Assembly (NCBI GenBank): GCA_023435925.1
Contig: JAEZLF010000135.1
Span: 1-64,000 of the forward strand
DNA from: Bacillota bacterium
Lineage (GTDB): Bacteria; Bacillota; Clostridia; Acetivibrionales; DTU013
Length of the DNA stretch: 64,000 nucleotides
Direction of reading: 5' to 3'
In this document: in pieces, positions 8,346 through 15,675 of the stretch
Layout of the letters: each line of letters opens with the position of its first letter
Position numbering within the stretch: position 1 is the stretch's first letter
Translations under genes and position numbers: made by a program
The notes under the pieces: generated by a model
What the model saw: only the letters and a program-made list of their open reading frames with translations
What the model was told of the DNA's origin: nothing
Databases searched by the model: none

Positions 8346-9641
8346 ATGAAAAGGTTTATTATTTTTTTACTGGTCATGCAGATTGTGTTGCTCTCAGCGT
8401 GTACATTCCCATTCGGTGGAAAATCTGAGGATCAGCCATCAGGAATTACTGAAGGTCAGGATATGGTCAAATTAGCAGATGGCGAAAATGATTACGATGA
8501 AGATTCCGATACAATGACCGGCGACTTATCAAATGGAACGGTGAACGCAACAACAAGTGAAGCAAATACCGGCACTATTCCGGAGGATATGGCTTCTACT
8601 TCACCATCGGGGGTATCAGGTGCAGCGATAACCTCATCTGTAACATCTTCAACCAACACATCTGATGAGAGTGAAGGACTGTCTGCAGAGCAGATAACCG
8701 ATGACTTCGATGACAGTGGATCCGGTGTATTGGCTGAATCCATCCAAAGTGAATCGGATACGGAGTTTACAGAAGGCAGATACCCTGTTACAGTGTACTA
8801 TCAGGATGGAGACGGATATCTTATCCCAATGACAAGATGGATACTATTTCAGCAGGGCGTTGCAAGAGCTGCTGTAAGTCTTGTGATTGATAGTGCGATT
8901 GCGCGGGAGGAAGTAGCATACTACGGTGTGTATCCTGTTATACCGGCAGATACGGAAATCTTAGGTATAGACATAAAGGATGGAATTGCAACAATTGACT
9001 TTGACAGACATTTACTTGAATATAAGGACGCCGCATCCGAGAGGAATATCATGGCATCCATTATATATACGCTTACGGAGTTTGAATCAATCCGTAAAGT
9101 ACGTATTTTGGTCAATGGTTATCCTCAAAGTGTTTTGAAGTATGGAACAGATATTACGGAAGCATTGGGAAGAGAGAACATCACAATAAATACAAATGAG
9201 CCTTTGCTGGCTGAAAACCAAGACAAAGTAGATGTATTTCTTTTGAAAAAGGCCAATGAAGGCTTCACCTATGTAGCACCTATTTCAGTGGATGCTTCAG
9301 ATACGGGATCGGATCAGGCTGAAAAGCTTGTGAAACAGCTAATCAGTATGGACACTGATGACGGAATGTTTAGTGAAGTTCCGGATGGAGTTGAGTTATT
9401 GGAATGCCGTACAAATAATGGAGTCCTGACTTTAAATTTTAGCGGCAATTTTACGGAGTACGGTGGCAATGCGAAGGAAGAAAGCATATTAAAGCAGCTT
9501 GCTTATACAGCCAGGCAGATTAAAGGGATCAGGCTGTTAAAGATACTGGTGGAGGGGCAAAAGGTAGAATTGCCCGAGGGGACGGATGTTTCCTCTGGAT
9601 TGATGATCCCCGCCACCATTAATGATGTAATGGACAGATAG
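8346..9641 (+). CDS. Lipoprotein with two GerMN domains
   Basis: Exported lipoprotein: signal peptide with lipobox LLSAC (Cys19). Residues about 25-140 form a low-complexity Ser/Thr/Asp-rich linker. Two GerMN domains follow (about 145-280 and 285-425), each with the pattern of VTVYYQDGDGYLIP or VDVFLLKK and a FDRHLLEY/FSGNFTEYG strand. GerM of Bacillus subtilis is a two-GerMN lipoprotein needed in sporulation and germination. The linker here is long, so the protein may also act in vegetative envelope functions. It stands before rdgB and a phosphoesterase, as gerM often does in Firmicutes. Confidence 0.85.
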   Translation: MKRFIIFLLVMQIVLLSACTFPFGGKSEDQPSGITEGQDMVKLADGENDYDEDSDTMTGDLSNGTVNATTSEANTGTIPEDMASTSPSGVSGAAITSSVTSSTNTSDESEGLSAEQITDDFDDSGSGVLAESIQSESDTEFTEGRYPVTVYYQDGDGYLIPMTRWILFQQGVARAAVSLVIDSAIAREEVAYYGVYPVIPADTEILGIDIKDGIATIDFDRHLLEYKDAASERNIMASIIYTLTEFESIRKVRILVNGYPQSVLKYGTDITEALGRENITINTNEPLLAENQDKVDVFLLKKANEGFTYVAPISVDASDTGSDQAEKLVKQLISMDTDDGMFSEVPDGVELLECRTNNGVLTLNFSGNFTEYGGNAKEESILKQLAYTARQIKGIRLLKILVEGQKVELPEGTDVSSGLMIPATINDVMDR

Positions 9642-9679
9642 CAAAATTAGCAGAAACAACTAAAGAGGGATCAGACAAA

Positions 9680-10333
9680 TTGAGAAATAATGAGAATATA
9701 CCGGATAAAAAGCGGATCAGGCTGATAGCAGCTACAAAGAACAAGGGCAAACTGGAAGAAATTGTGCAATTATTGGCCCATCTTCCGTTTGACGTTATTT
9801 CTATGACACAGGCCGGTGTTGAAGACGATATAGAGGAAAATGGAAGCACCTTTGAAGAAAATGCACTGATTAAAGCGAAAAACGTTTGGGAAATTACCGG
9901 AGATACAGTTCTTGCAGATGATTCGGGATTGGAAGTGGATTTTCTGGATGGAGCGCCGGGTATCTACTCAGCACGATATGCAGGAGAAGGTGCTACAGAT
10001 GCGGAAAAAAACAGGAAACTCCTTGATGCGTTGCGAAATGTACCGGCAGACAAACGAACAGCAAGATTCGTATGTGTTATAGCTGTTATTTTTCCGGATG
10101 GCGGCAGCATAACAGTAAGAGGAACCTGCGAAGGTATGATAGCGTTTGAACCGGCAGGGGACAACGGATTTGGATATGATCCGCTGTTCTTTGTGCCTGA
10201 AATAGGGAAAACAGTAGCTCAAATGAGTGCTGCATTAAAAAATAGCATCAGCCACCGTGGAAATGCTCTAAGAAAAATTACAGAGCAATTGGAAAAGTTT
10301 TGGTCTGATGTAGCTTGCAACTGCGGTTTGTGA
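9680..10333 (+). CDS. rdgB: XTP/dITP diphosphatase (RdgB/HAM1 family)
   Basis: Hydrolyses dITP, XTP and ITP to monophosphates, cleaning the nucleotide pool. The motifs are RLIAATKNKGKLEEI (substrate Lys/Asn), ADDSGLEVDFLDGAPGIYSARYAG around residue 75-98 (catalytic Asp), GFGYDPLFFVPE and the C-terminal SHRGNAL. The 217-residue length is slightly above the usual 195-205; the extra residues are at the N-terminus, where the TTG start at 9680 has only a moderate GAGGG site upstream. ATGs further in would shorten it to near the usual size. Start uncertain, family certain. Confidence 0.92.
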   Translation: MRNNENIPDKKRIRLIAATKNKGKLEEIVQLLAHLPFDVISMTQAGVEDDIEENGSTFEENALIKAKNVWEITGDTVLADDSGLEVDFLDGAPGIYSARYAGEGATDAEKNRKLLDALRNVPADKRTARFVCVIAVIFPDGGSITVRGTCEGMIAFEPAGDNGFGYDPLFFVPEIGKTVAQMSAALKNSISHRGNALRKITEQLEKFWSDVACNCGL

Positions 10334-10354
10334 CAGAGTTTTACGGGGGTTATT

Positions 10355-10834
10355 ATGAAAATATTAGTAATAAGCGATACGCATGGAGATACAAGTAAGG
10401 CTGAAGAAGCCATAAGGTCCAATAAAGAAGTCGAACTCATCATCCATCTTGGTGACTATTTCCGGGATGCACAGAAGCTGTCCGGTTTATTTCCCGGGAT
10501 ACCAATCGAATATATCTATGGAAATAGTGATTTCATGATTGATGATGTGCCAGCAGAGAAAATGCTGGATGTATGCGGAAAGAAAATTTTTATTACTCAT
10601 GGGCACCGTTATTCCGTGAAATGGGATTATGAAAAGCTTTTTAAAAAGGCTGAGGAACTGCATGCAGACTTGCTGTTGTTTGGACATACTCATATACCTG
10701 ATATTATTCAAAGAGGCTATTATTATGTACTGAATCCGGGCAGCACCAGCGATCCAAGGGATGATTCCGACGAGTCCTATGCAATCATTGAGATCAAGGA
10801 TGGCAAAGTAGCGCCAAGAATATGCTATTTGTAG
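10355..10834 (+). CDS. YfcE/MJ0936-type metallophosphoesterase
   Basis: Small two-metal phosphodiesterase or phosphatase of the Metallophos_2 type. All metal-binding motifs are visible in the 159 residues: ISDTHGD (6-12), HLGDYFRD (30s), YGNSDF (near 55), ITHGHRYSV (near 78) and LFGHTHIPD (near 108). It follows rdgB by 21 bp, a common pair in Firmicutes, suggesting co-transcription. The physiological substrate is not known for most of the family. Confidence 0.88.
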   Translation: MKILVISDTHGDTSKAEEAIRSNKEVELIIHLGDYFRDAQKLSGLFPGIPIEYIYGNSDFMIDDVPAEKMLDVCGKKIFITHGHRYSVKWDYEKLFKKAEELHADLLLFGHTHIPDIIQRGYYYVLNPGSTSDPRDDSDESYAIIEIKDGKVAPRICYL

Positions 10835-10844
10835 GCATATAAAA

Positions 10845-10876
10845 GGGACGGAGGGACGGATAATCACCGTCCCCTT
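10845..10876. repeat. GGGACGG palindrome between convergent genes
   Basis: GGGACGG (10845-10851), GGACGG repeated, and CCGTCCCC (10867-10874) form an inverted repeat between the convergent phosphoesterase and CoA-disulfide reductase genes. There is no U-run, so it is not a classical terminator. It resembles the GGGGACGG-type REP-like palindromes scattered in clostridial genomes; another degenerate one lies near 13250. Confidence 0.45.
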
Positions 10877-10922
10877 CGTATGCTCGGCTAAAAAACACAT
10901 TCGTTGTATAGAATGAGGCTTA

Positions 10923-12587
10923 CTAATCGCATTTCTTTTCGAAATTCTTGTGTCCGCCGGAAAGATTATATACCTTCTTAAAGCCTTTGTTTATCAATAT
11001 GTTTTGTGTTGCATTACCCGTTACACCTTTATTGCAGTAAGTGACAGTAAGGGCTTCCTTATCAAGAGAGTCGGCAGCAGCTCTCATTTTTTCCTGGGGA
11101 ATGTTAATGGCACCTTCTACATGTGACTTCATATACTGACCTTCTGTTCTTGTATCAATAATACTTATTTCTTCCCCATTTTCAATCTTCTCCTGTAACT
11201 CATGAGCAGTAATCAACTCTCTGTGACGGTTTATTGCGTTATCCAGAATCATGCCGGTATACATGACAGGGTCCTTTGATGTAGAAAACGGCGGAGCATA
11301 AGCCAGATCCAGATGAAACAGATCCTCTGCTTTTGCGCCGAAGGTGAGGGCTGTGACAAATACATCGGTTCGTTTATCTACACCCGATTTACCGATGATT
11401 TGTGCCCCCAGCATCTTCCCCGTTTTTCTGTCTGCAACTGCTTTTATCAACATTTCACTGCCATGAAAGTAGTCAGGCTTGTCAGGTTTGATATTATGAC
11501 AGACTTCTACATCATATCCTTCTGCAATTGCTTCTTTCTCGGTAAGACCGGTCTGAGCCACTGTTAAATCGAAAATTCTGAAAATGCCTGTGCCAAGAAT
11601 GCCTCTAAACTCCAGATCTTTTCCTGTGACCTGTTCGCCAACGATCCTGCCGGTTTTATTTGCGGTAGAGCCCAGTGGCCTGTAAAGCGGTTTTTGGGTA
11701 ATCAGTGAGTAGCTTTCGGTACAGTCGCCGCAGGCGTATATGTCGGGGATGTTGGTTTGCATTCTGGTGTTTACTTGAATTGCACCTGTTGGCCCTATTG
11801 CGATTCCCGCATTTTTGGCCAACTCCACATTGGGCCTGATTCCGGCGGCAAGGACAACAAAGTTGGTGTTTATCACATTCCCACTTTTTAGAACAACTTT
11901 TCTGGCATCTGAATTTGCGGTCAATGAGCCACCTTCCAGCTTTACCACAGTATCATTTAGTACCAGATTTACACCTTTATGCCTCAAATAGTCTTCCAAA
12001 TAAATAGCGATATCTTTATCCAATGAGGCCATCACATGGTCAGCCATTTCAACGACAGTGACCTTTATGCCCCTCGCAGTGAAGTTTTCCACCAGCTCAA
12101 GTCCGATAAATCCAGAACCCAATATCACCGCAGATTCTGGTCTGTTTTTTATGATGTAATTTCTGATATGATCGGCATTGACGACATTACGCAGGGTGAA
12201 AACATTGGGTCTGTTGACACCATCAATGGGAGGGATGACGGATCTGGCACCTGTGGCGATGACCAGCTTATCATAAGATTGGGAAAAGATCTGTTGTGTA
12301 TCCATATTCTGTACAGTGAGAGCCTTATCGATTGGGTTTATATCCAGCACCTCATGACGTGTGAATACGTCAACATTGTATTTTTTCTTAAAATAGACAG
12401 TATCTCTGGGCACCAACTGAGTTCTGCTCTCGATTTCTGTCCCGATGTAGTAGGGAAGGCCGCAGCCCGAATAGGATATGTCGCTGTCCTTATCATAGAT
12501 GATGATTTCTGCATTCTCATCGTTTCTTCTCGCTTTTGCTGCAGCGGAAGTCCCGGCAGCTACACCGCCGATGATTACGATCTTCAT
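10923..12587 (-). CDS. CoA-disulfide reductase-like flavoprotein with rhodanese domain
   Basis: NAD(P)H-dependent FAD enzyme of the CoA-disulfide/persulfide reductase group. The 554 residues contain the FAD site GGVAAGTSAAAKARR at the N-terminus, the redox Cys in SGCGLPYYIG (about residue 43), the NAD site VILGSGFIGLELVE (about 152) and the second FAD motif IYACGDCTES (about 285). A dimerisation domain follows, then a C-terminal rhodanese domain (about 465-554) with its active-site loop YCNKGVTGNA. The rhodanese fusion points to persulfide or sulfur reduction rather than plain oxygen reduction. GGAGGAG precedes the ATG. Transcribed alone on the minus strand, convergent with the phosphoesterase gene. 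Confidence 0.9.
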   Translation of the reverse strand: MKIVIIGGVAAGTSAAAKARRNDENAEIIIYDKDSDISYSGCGLPYYIGTEIESRTQLVPRDTVYFKKKYNVDVFTRHEVLDINPIDKALTVQNMDTQQIFSQSYDKLVIATGARSVIPPIDGVNRPNVFTLRNVVNADHIRNYIIKNRPESAVILGSGFIGLELVENFTARGIKVTVVEMADHVMASLDKDIAIYLEDYLRHKGVNLVLNDTVVKLEGGSLTANSDARKVVLKSGNVINTNFVVLAAGIRPNVELAKNAGIAIGPTGAIQVNTRMQTNIPDIYACGDCTESYSLITQKPLYRPLGSTANKTGRIVGEQVTGKDLEFRGILGTGIFRIFDLTVAQTGLTEKEAIAEGYDVEVCHNIKPDKPDYFHGSEMLIKAVADRKTGKMLGAQIIGKSGVDKRTDVFVTALTFGAKAEDLFHLDLAYAPPFSTSKDPVMYTGMILDNAINRHRELITAHELQEKIENGEEISIIDTRTEGQYMKSHVEGAINIPQEKMRAAADSLDKEALTVTYCNKGVTGNATQNILINKGFKKVYNLSGGHKNFEKKCD

Positions 12588-12885
12588 ATAAAACTCCTCC
12601 GATTCATAGTATAAATCAAAATGGGGTATTCCTCGGACTCCAGTCCTGTATGCTGGGGAAGCTTCTCGCTATGGTATTTACAGAAGCGTCCCCTCGCCTT
12701 GTGCGATGTCCCCTTATAATACATATACCCTTTATTGAAGTTTGTTAGCAATTATCCTATTAAATTCAGGTGAAAATATTTCAATTAAAGATCAGTGGCT
12801 GCAGGCACCACTGCACCTATGAGCATTGGAGGACAATAAAGCAGGAAGAATAGAAATAAATACTGCTTTACCTAAATTTGTAGAA
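12588..12885 (-). promoter_or_regulatory. CoA-disulfide reductase leader with a structured segment
   Basis: This 298-bp gap holds no gene. On the minus strand GGGGAcGCTTCT (12682-12693) pairs with AGAAGCtTCCCC (12655-12666), an 11-bp stem with one mismatch, followed by GGACTGGAGTCC, a second small hairpin. This could be a structured 5' leader; it matches no riboswitch class I recognise. AAAGCAG/CTGCTTT (about 12840-12870) just past the FmdB-like gene may be a weak terminator. Confidence 0.3.
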
Positions 12886-13101
12886 TCAACTATGACTACA
12901 GCAACCGCCGCACTTATGAATGTTAGGGCATTCATTACTATTGGACCTTCTGGTTTGAATTATGTTAACCTTTGAAAAGACAGCTTCCAATTCATCACTG
13001 CCGCATTTGGGGCACTTGATCTTCTTGTTTTCCCTGTCGCTCATGGAAGCCATAACATTAAATTCTTCTCCGCACTTGCATATTAAATCGTAAAATGGCA
13101 T
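12886..13101 (-). CDS. FmdB-type zinc-ribbon protein
   Basis: Small zinc-ribbon protein of 71 residues. The N-terminal MPFYDLICKCGEEF, then KCPKCGS, gives the CxC...CPxCG four-cysteine ribbon of the FmdB/CxxC_CXXC_SSSS family. The C-terminal tail is unusual, with a Cys/His cluster NIHKCGGCCSHS. I chose the ATG at 13101, preceded by GGGAGG with 8-nt spacing; a longer frame to 13185 lacks a good site. Function is unknown for the family; a regulatory role has been proposed for FmdB but is not established. Confidence 0.75.
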   Translation of the reverse strand: MPFYDLICKCGEEFNVMASMSDRENKKIKCPKCGSDELEAVFSKVNIIQTRRSNSNECPNIHKCGGCCSHS

Positions 13102-13185
13102 AAAATCAGCCTCCCTTATTGATATTGAACTATCTATTAGTTTATCATAAAGCATAGCTTTTTGCATCTGGGAATCTGATTTCAA

Positions 13186-13371
13186 CGTCAGTGCCTGCTT
13201 CGGGCCAGCTTTTGAAGGTTAGCCCATGTGATAATGGTGACAGTGGGGACGGTACAATTTTGACAACTTGGGACAATGGGGACAGGGCAACAAGCGAGAA
13301 ACATTAGCCTGTCGTAGTCTCCTACCGCCCTGTCGCATGTCACTGTGACTGCAGGAAATCTTGCAAAACTA
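13186..13371. other. Non-coding stretch with degenerate GGGGACGG repeat
   Basis: GTGACAGTGGGGACGGTAC (about 13238-13256) followed by TTGACAACTTGGGACAATGGGGACAGG resembles a decayed REP-like palindrome of the type seen near IS200-like (RAYT) transposases. No transposase is nearby. No gene is visible. Confidence 0.4.
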
Positions 13372-13400
13372 TTGACAAATGAATGTGAATATGGCAGAAT
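13372..13400 (+). promoter_or_regulatory. Promoter in front of the tandem hairpin RNA
   Basis: -35 TTGACA (13372-13377, consensus), 17-bp spacer, -10 CAGAAT (13395-13400, 4 of 6). Transcription would begin near 13407, just before the tandem hairpins. Confidence 0.55.
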
Positions 13401-13423
13401 ATTTCAAAAGAAAAAGCCAGACA

Positions 13424-13609
13424 CCGCCTGAAGGTGGATAATAAAAAGCAGCTTTGCTGCAAAAAATTAAGGATGATTATACCACCTGAAGGTGGATAAT
13501 AAAAGCAGCTTCGCTGCAATATTATAAGGGCGATTATACCGCCTGAAGGCGGATAATAAAAGCAGCTTTGCTGCATTAAATTAAGGATGATTATACCACC
13601 TGAAGGTGG
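13424..13609 (+). repeat. 57-bp tandem repeat, 3.3 units, each with two hairpins
   Basis: Units start at 13424, 13482, 13539 and 13596 (periods 58, 57, 57; the last is partial). Each has CCxCC-TGAA-GGxGG, extended by ATTAT/ATAAT with one bulged A from unit 2 onward, then GCAGC-TTY-GCTGC, then an A/T-rich linker with AAGGATGATTATA. Unit 3 changes both sides of the first stem (CCGCC/GGCGG against CCACC/GGTGG in units 2 and 4), while unit 1 has a G-U pair. There are no unique spacers, so this is not a CRISPR array. Confidence 0.85.
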
Positions 13610-13684
13610 ATAATCGTAAGTGAGTATGCTTAAGAGACTAACTTGAGCAGCATAGGGGCGAAAGCCTTACACGCGGGATTACGA

Positions 13685-13727
13685 CCTGCGGAGTCACTTT
13701 AATCGGTGATTCCGTGGGCTTTTTTAT
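13685..13727 (+). terminator. Intrinsic terminator of the candidate RNA
   Basis: CCTGCGGAGTCAC (13685-13697), loop TTTAATCG, GTGATTCCGTGGG (13706-13718): 13 pairs including G-U wobbles, followed by C and six T. Confidence 0.85.
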
Positions 13728-13770
13728 TGTTGGAGTGCATCAGAATTTGGCCGCCAGGGCTTGTCAAGCC

Positions 13771-13799
13771 TTGATACTGCGGTGAAAAATTTATTATAT
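13771..13799 (+). promoter_or_regulatory. Promoter of the ABC exporter operon
   Basis: -35 TTGATA (13771-13776), 17-bp spacer, -10 TTATAT (13794-13799), only 18 bp before the ATG and its GGGGGAG ribosome site. It lies after the terminator at 13727, so the exporter need not depend on the upstream RNA. Confidence 0.5.
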
Positions 13800-13816
13800 A
13801 TGGGGGAGTTGATCGT

Positions 13817-14887
13817 ATGCATGCAACGGATACCGGATTGGCTATTGAAGTTAGGAACCTAAAAAAGGTCTTTAGAGCGAAAACTAAAAAAGAAGGTTTC
13901 CGGTCTAGTCTGAGTTCTCTTGTCAAGCCTGAATACAAAGAAATTGAAGCGGTTCACGATATGGATCTGCAGGTTCACCGGGGTGAACTCCTCGCATTTC
14001 TTGGGCCGAATGGTGCAGGAAAGTCCACCACCATTAAGATGCTTACCGGCATTTTGCATGCGACCTCCGGAAGTATGTCCGTATTGGGATTTGACCCGCA
14101 GCAACAGAGAAGAAACCTCTCATTCCGGATAGGCAGCGTTTTTGGGCAGAAGTCGCAGCTGTGGTTTCATCTGCCGCCAATGGACAGCTTTAAGCTGCTG
14201 GGGGCGATCTATGAAGTAGACCGCACGGAGCTGGAACGGAGAATCAATGAAATTGTTGAACTGTTCGAAATTGGGGAACTCATGGAGATACCGGTCAGGA
14301 AGCTGTCTTTGGGACAGCGCATGAGATGCGAATTTGCAGCATCCATCCTTCACCGGCCGGAAATTATCTTTCTGGATGAGCCGACAATTGGTCTGGATGT
14401 GCTGGTAAAGCAAAAAATCAGGGAGTTGATTGCCCGTCTCAATAAGGAGGAAGGGACCACAATATTCCTGACGAGCCACGACATAGGAGATGTAGAGCAG
14501 CTTTGCAGCAGAGCGGTCATTGTCAATCATGGCAGGATTGTGACGGACAGCTCCATAAAATTATTAAAATACGGATATCTGAATCGGAAGATTATTGATG
14601 TGAAATTTGACTCATTATCTGACCCGGGTAAACTGAGCGGGCTAAATGTACTTAAAACAAATGGTCTTTCCATGAAACTGGAGGTAGATGAGCGGGACGG
14701 TATACAGAATATCATGCTGCGCCTTATGCAGGCCGGCAGTATCCAGGACGTGACCATTTCGGATATCCCAATGGAAAAGATTATCGGTGATATATACAGA
14801 GATCAGGGGTTGGATAACCAATGTACGGATAACGGTATGAATGCCAAAGCGGGAGTAGAGCAAGATAAAGCGAGGTGTCAGGTGTGA
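13817..14887 (+). CDS. ABC-2 exporter ATP-binding protein
   Basis: ATPase of a three-gene ABC-2 transporter (COG4586 type). The 356 residues show Walker A GPNGAGKST (about 60), the signature motif LSLGQRMRCEFA (about 158), Walker B EIIFLDEPTIGLD (about 178), the H-loop in LTSHDIGDVEQLC and a C-terminal regulatory extension of about 90 residues. An N-terminal extension before the Walker A strand, with FRSSLSSLVKPEY, is typical of this subfamily. The stop overlaps the start of the next gene (GTGA). The substrate is unknown; related systems export organic cations or drugs. Confidence 0.9.
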   Translation: MHATDTGLAIEVRNLKKVFRAKTKKEGFRSSLSSLVKPEYKEIEAVHDMDLQVHRGELLAFLGPNGAGKSTTIKMLTGILHATSGSMSVLGFDPQQQRRNLSFRIGSVFGQKSQLWFHLPPMDSFKLLGAIYEVDRTELERRINEIVELFEIGELMEIPVRKLSLGQRMRCEFAASILHRPEIIFLDEPTIGLDVLVKQKIRELIARLNKEEGTTIFLTSHDIGDVEQLCSRAVIVNHGRIVTDSSIKLLKYGYLNRKIIDVKFDSLSDPGKLSGLNVLKTNGLSMKLEVDERDGIQNIMLRLMQAGSIQDVTISDIPMEKIIGDIYRDQGLDNQCTDNGMNAKAGVEQDKARCQV

Positions 14888-15675
14888 AGAGGCTGTATAA
14901 ATACCTTATTGTGACCAAAACCAATATCAGCAGCAACCTGGTCTATGGAGCTGACTTTTTTGCCGGAGCGTTCTTCTTTGCACTGATTATTTTTGTGTTT
15001 TTAGAGCTCTGGGGTGCGATTTCGTTCAATAACGGTTCCATGGAGGGATACACTGTGAACAGACTTGTTTGGTATTATGTTGCTGCTGAAATGGTCATTC
15101 TGTCAAAAAGCAATGTCTTTCAGCAGATGAATCAGGAGATCCGGGGCGGGGGGATAGCATACAAATTAAACAAGCCTTATAATTTTGTGCTTTATCAGCT
15201 CTCTGAGGGAATGGGGCAGATATCGGTCAGGCTGATAATGAATCTTATGGTGGGTTTACTTGTAGGATTCCTTTATGTCGGCGGGCTGGAAGGATTCAAA
15301 CTGATTGCACTGCCGGTGGTAATCCTTTCGATTTTACTGGGGATACTGCTGAATTTTTTCATGGATGCTCTCATCGGTATGACCTCTTTTTGGACGGAGG
15401 ACAATTCCGCATTTTACTGGATTGCTCAGAAGCTGTCCTTTATGCTGGGGCTGTTTCTGCCGCTGGAGTTTCTGCCGGGAGTTATCCGAGAGATTGCGCT
15501 CTACCTGCCATTCTCCTATATCGCATATGCACCTGCCAGACTGCTGACATCCTTTTCAATGGAAGAGGCATGGAACATTATTCCTGTTCAATTGTTTTAC
15601 ACAGTGGCTTTTGCGGCACTTTCAGCATTGATTTATCGGAAGGGAGTGAAAAAACTCAATGTTAACGGGGGATAG
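14884..15675 (+). CDS. ABC-2 exporter permease (first)
   Basis: Integral membrane subunit with about six hydrophobic segments (residues near 25-45, 55-75, 105-130, 140-165, 175-200 and 225-245), matching ABC-2 permeases of the COG4587/DUF990 type. GTG at 14884 overlaps the ATPase stop and stands behind GAGGTG; GTG at 14875 is an alternative three codons longer. It pairs with the next gene to form the heterodimeric channel. Confidence 0.85.
   Translation: MKRLYKYLIVTKTNISSNLVYGADFFAGAFFFALIIFVFLELWGAISFNNGSMEGYTVNRLVWYYVAAEMVILSKSNVFQQMNQEIRGGGIAYKLNKPYNFVLYQLSEGMGQISVRLIMNLMVGLLVGFLYVGGLEGFKLIALPVVILSILLGILLNFFMDALIGMTSFWTEDNSAFYWIAQKLSFMLGLFLPLEFLPGVIREIALYLPFSYIAYAPARLLTSFSMEEAWNIIPVQLFYTVAFAALSALIYRKGVKKLNVNGG

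Larger units (their letters stand above)
13407..13727 (+). ncRNA. Candidate structured non-coding RNA, about 320 nt, unassigned
   Basis: A sigma-A-like promoter (13372-13400) and a strong intrinsic terminator (13685-13727) bracket a stretch with no credible reading frame but dense secondary structure: 3.3 tandem hairpin units, then a segment with hairpins TATGC/GCATA (13625-13654) and GGC-GAAA-GCC (13657-13666). Two closing helices compete: GTAAG (13616-13620) with CTTAC (13666-13670), or TCGTAA (13614-13619) with TTACGA (13679-13684). It matches no RNA family I can name. It may be an independent small RNA or an attenuator leader of the ABC exporter at 13817, which also has its own promoter after the terminator. 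Confidence 0.55.

Noticed and set aside
12588..12885. Riboswitch before the CoA-disulfide reductase
   Set aside because: A stem is visible, but no conserved riboswitch core is recognisable; listed only as a structured leader.
13340..13576. Minus-strand reading frame with a repeating CFYYPPSGGII peptide
   Set aside because: It is only the translation of the 57-bp tandem repeat; the 58-bp period of the first unit breaks the peptide repeat, and there is no ribosome site.
13424..13609. CRISPR array
   Set aside because: The units are nearly identical along their whole length, with no unique spacers, and no cas genes are in the window.
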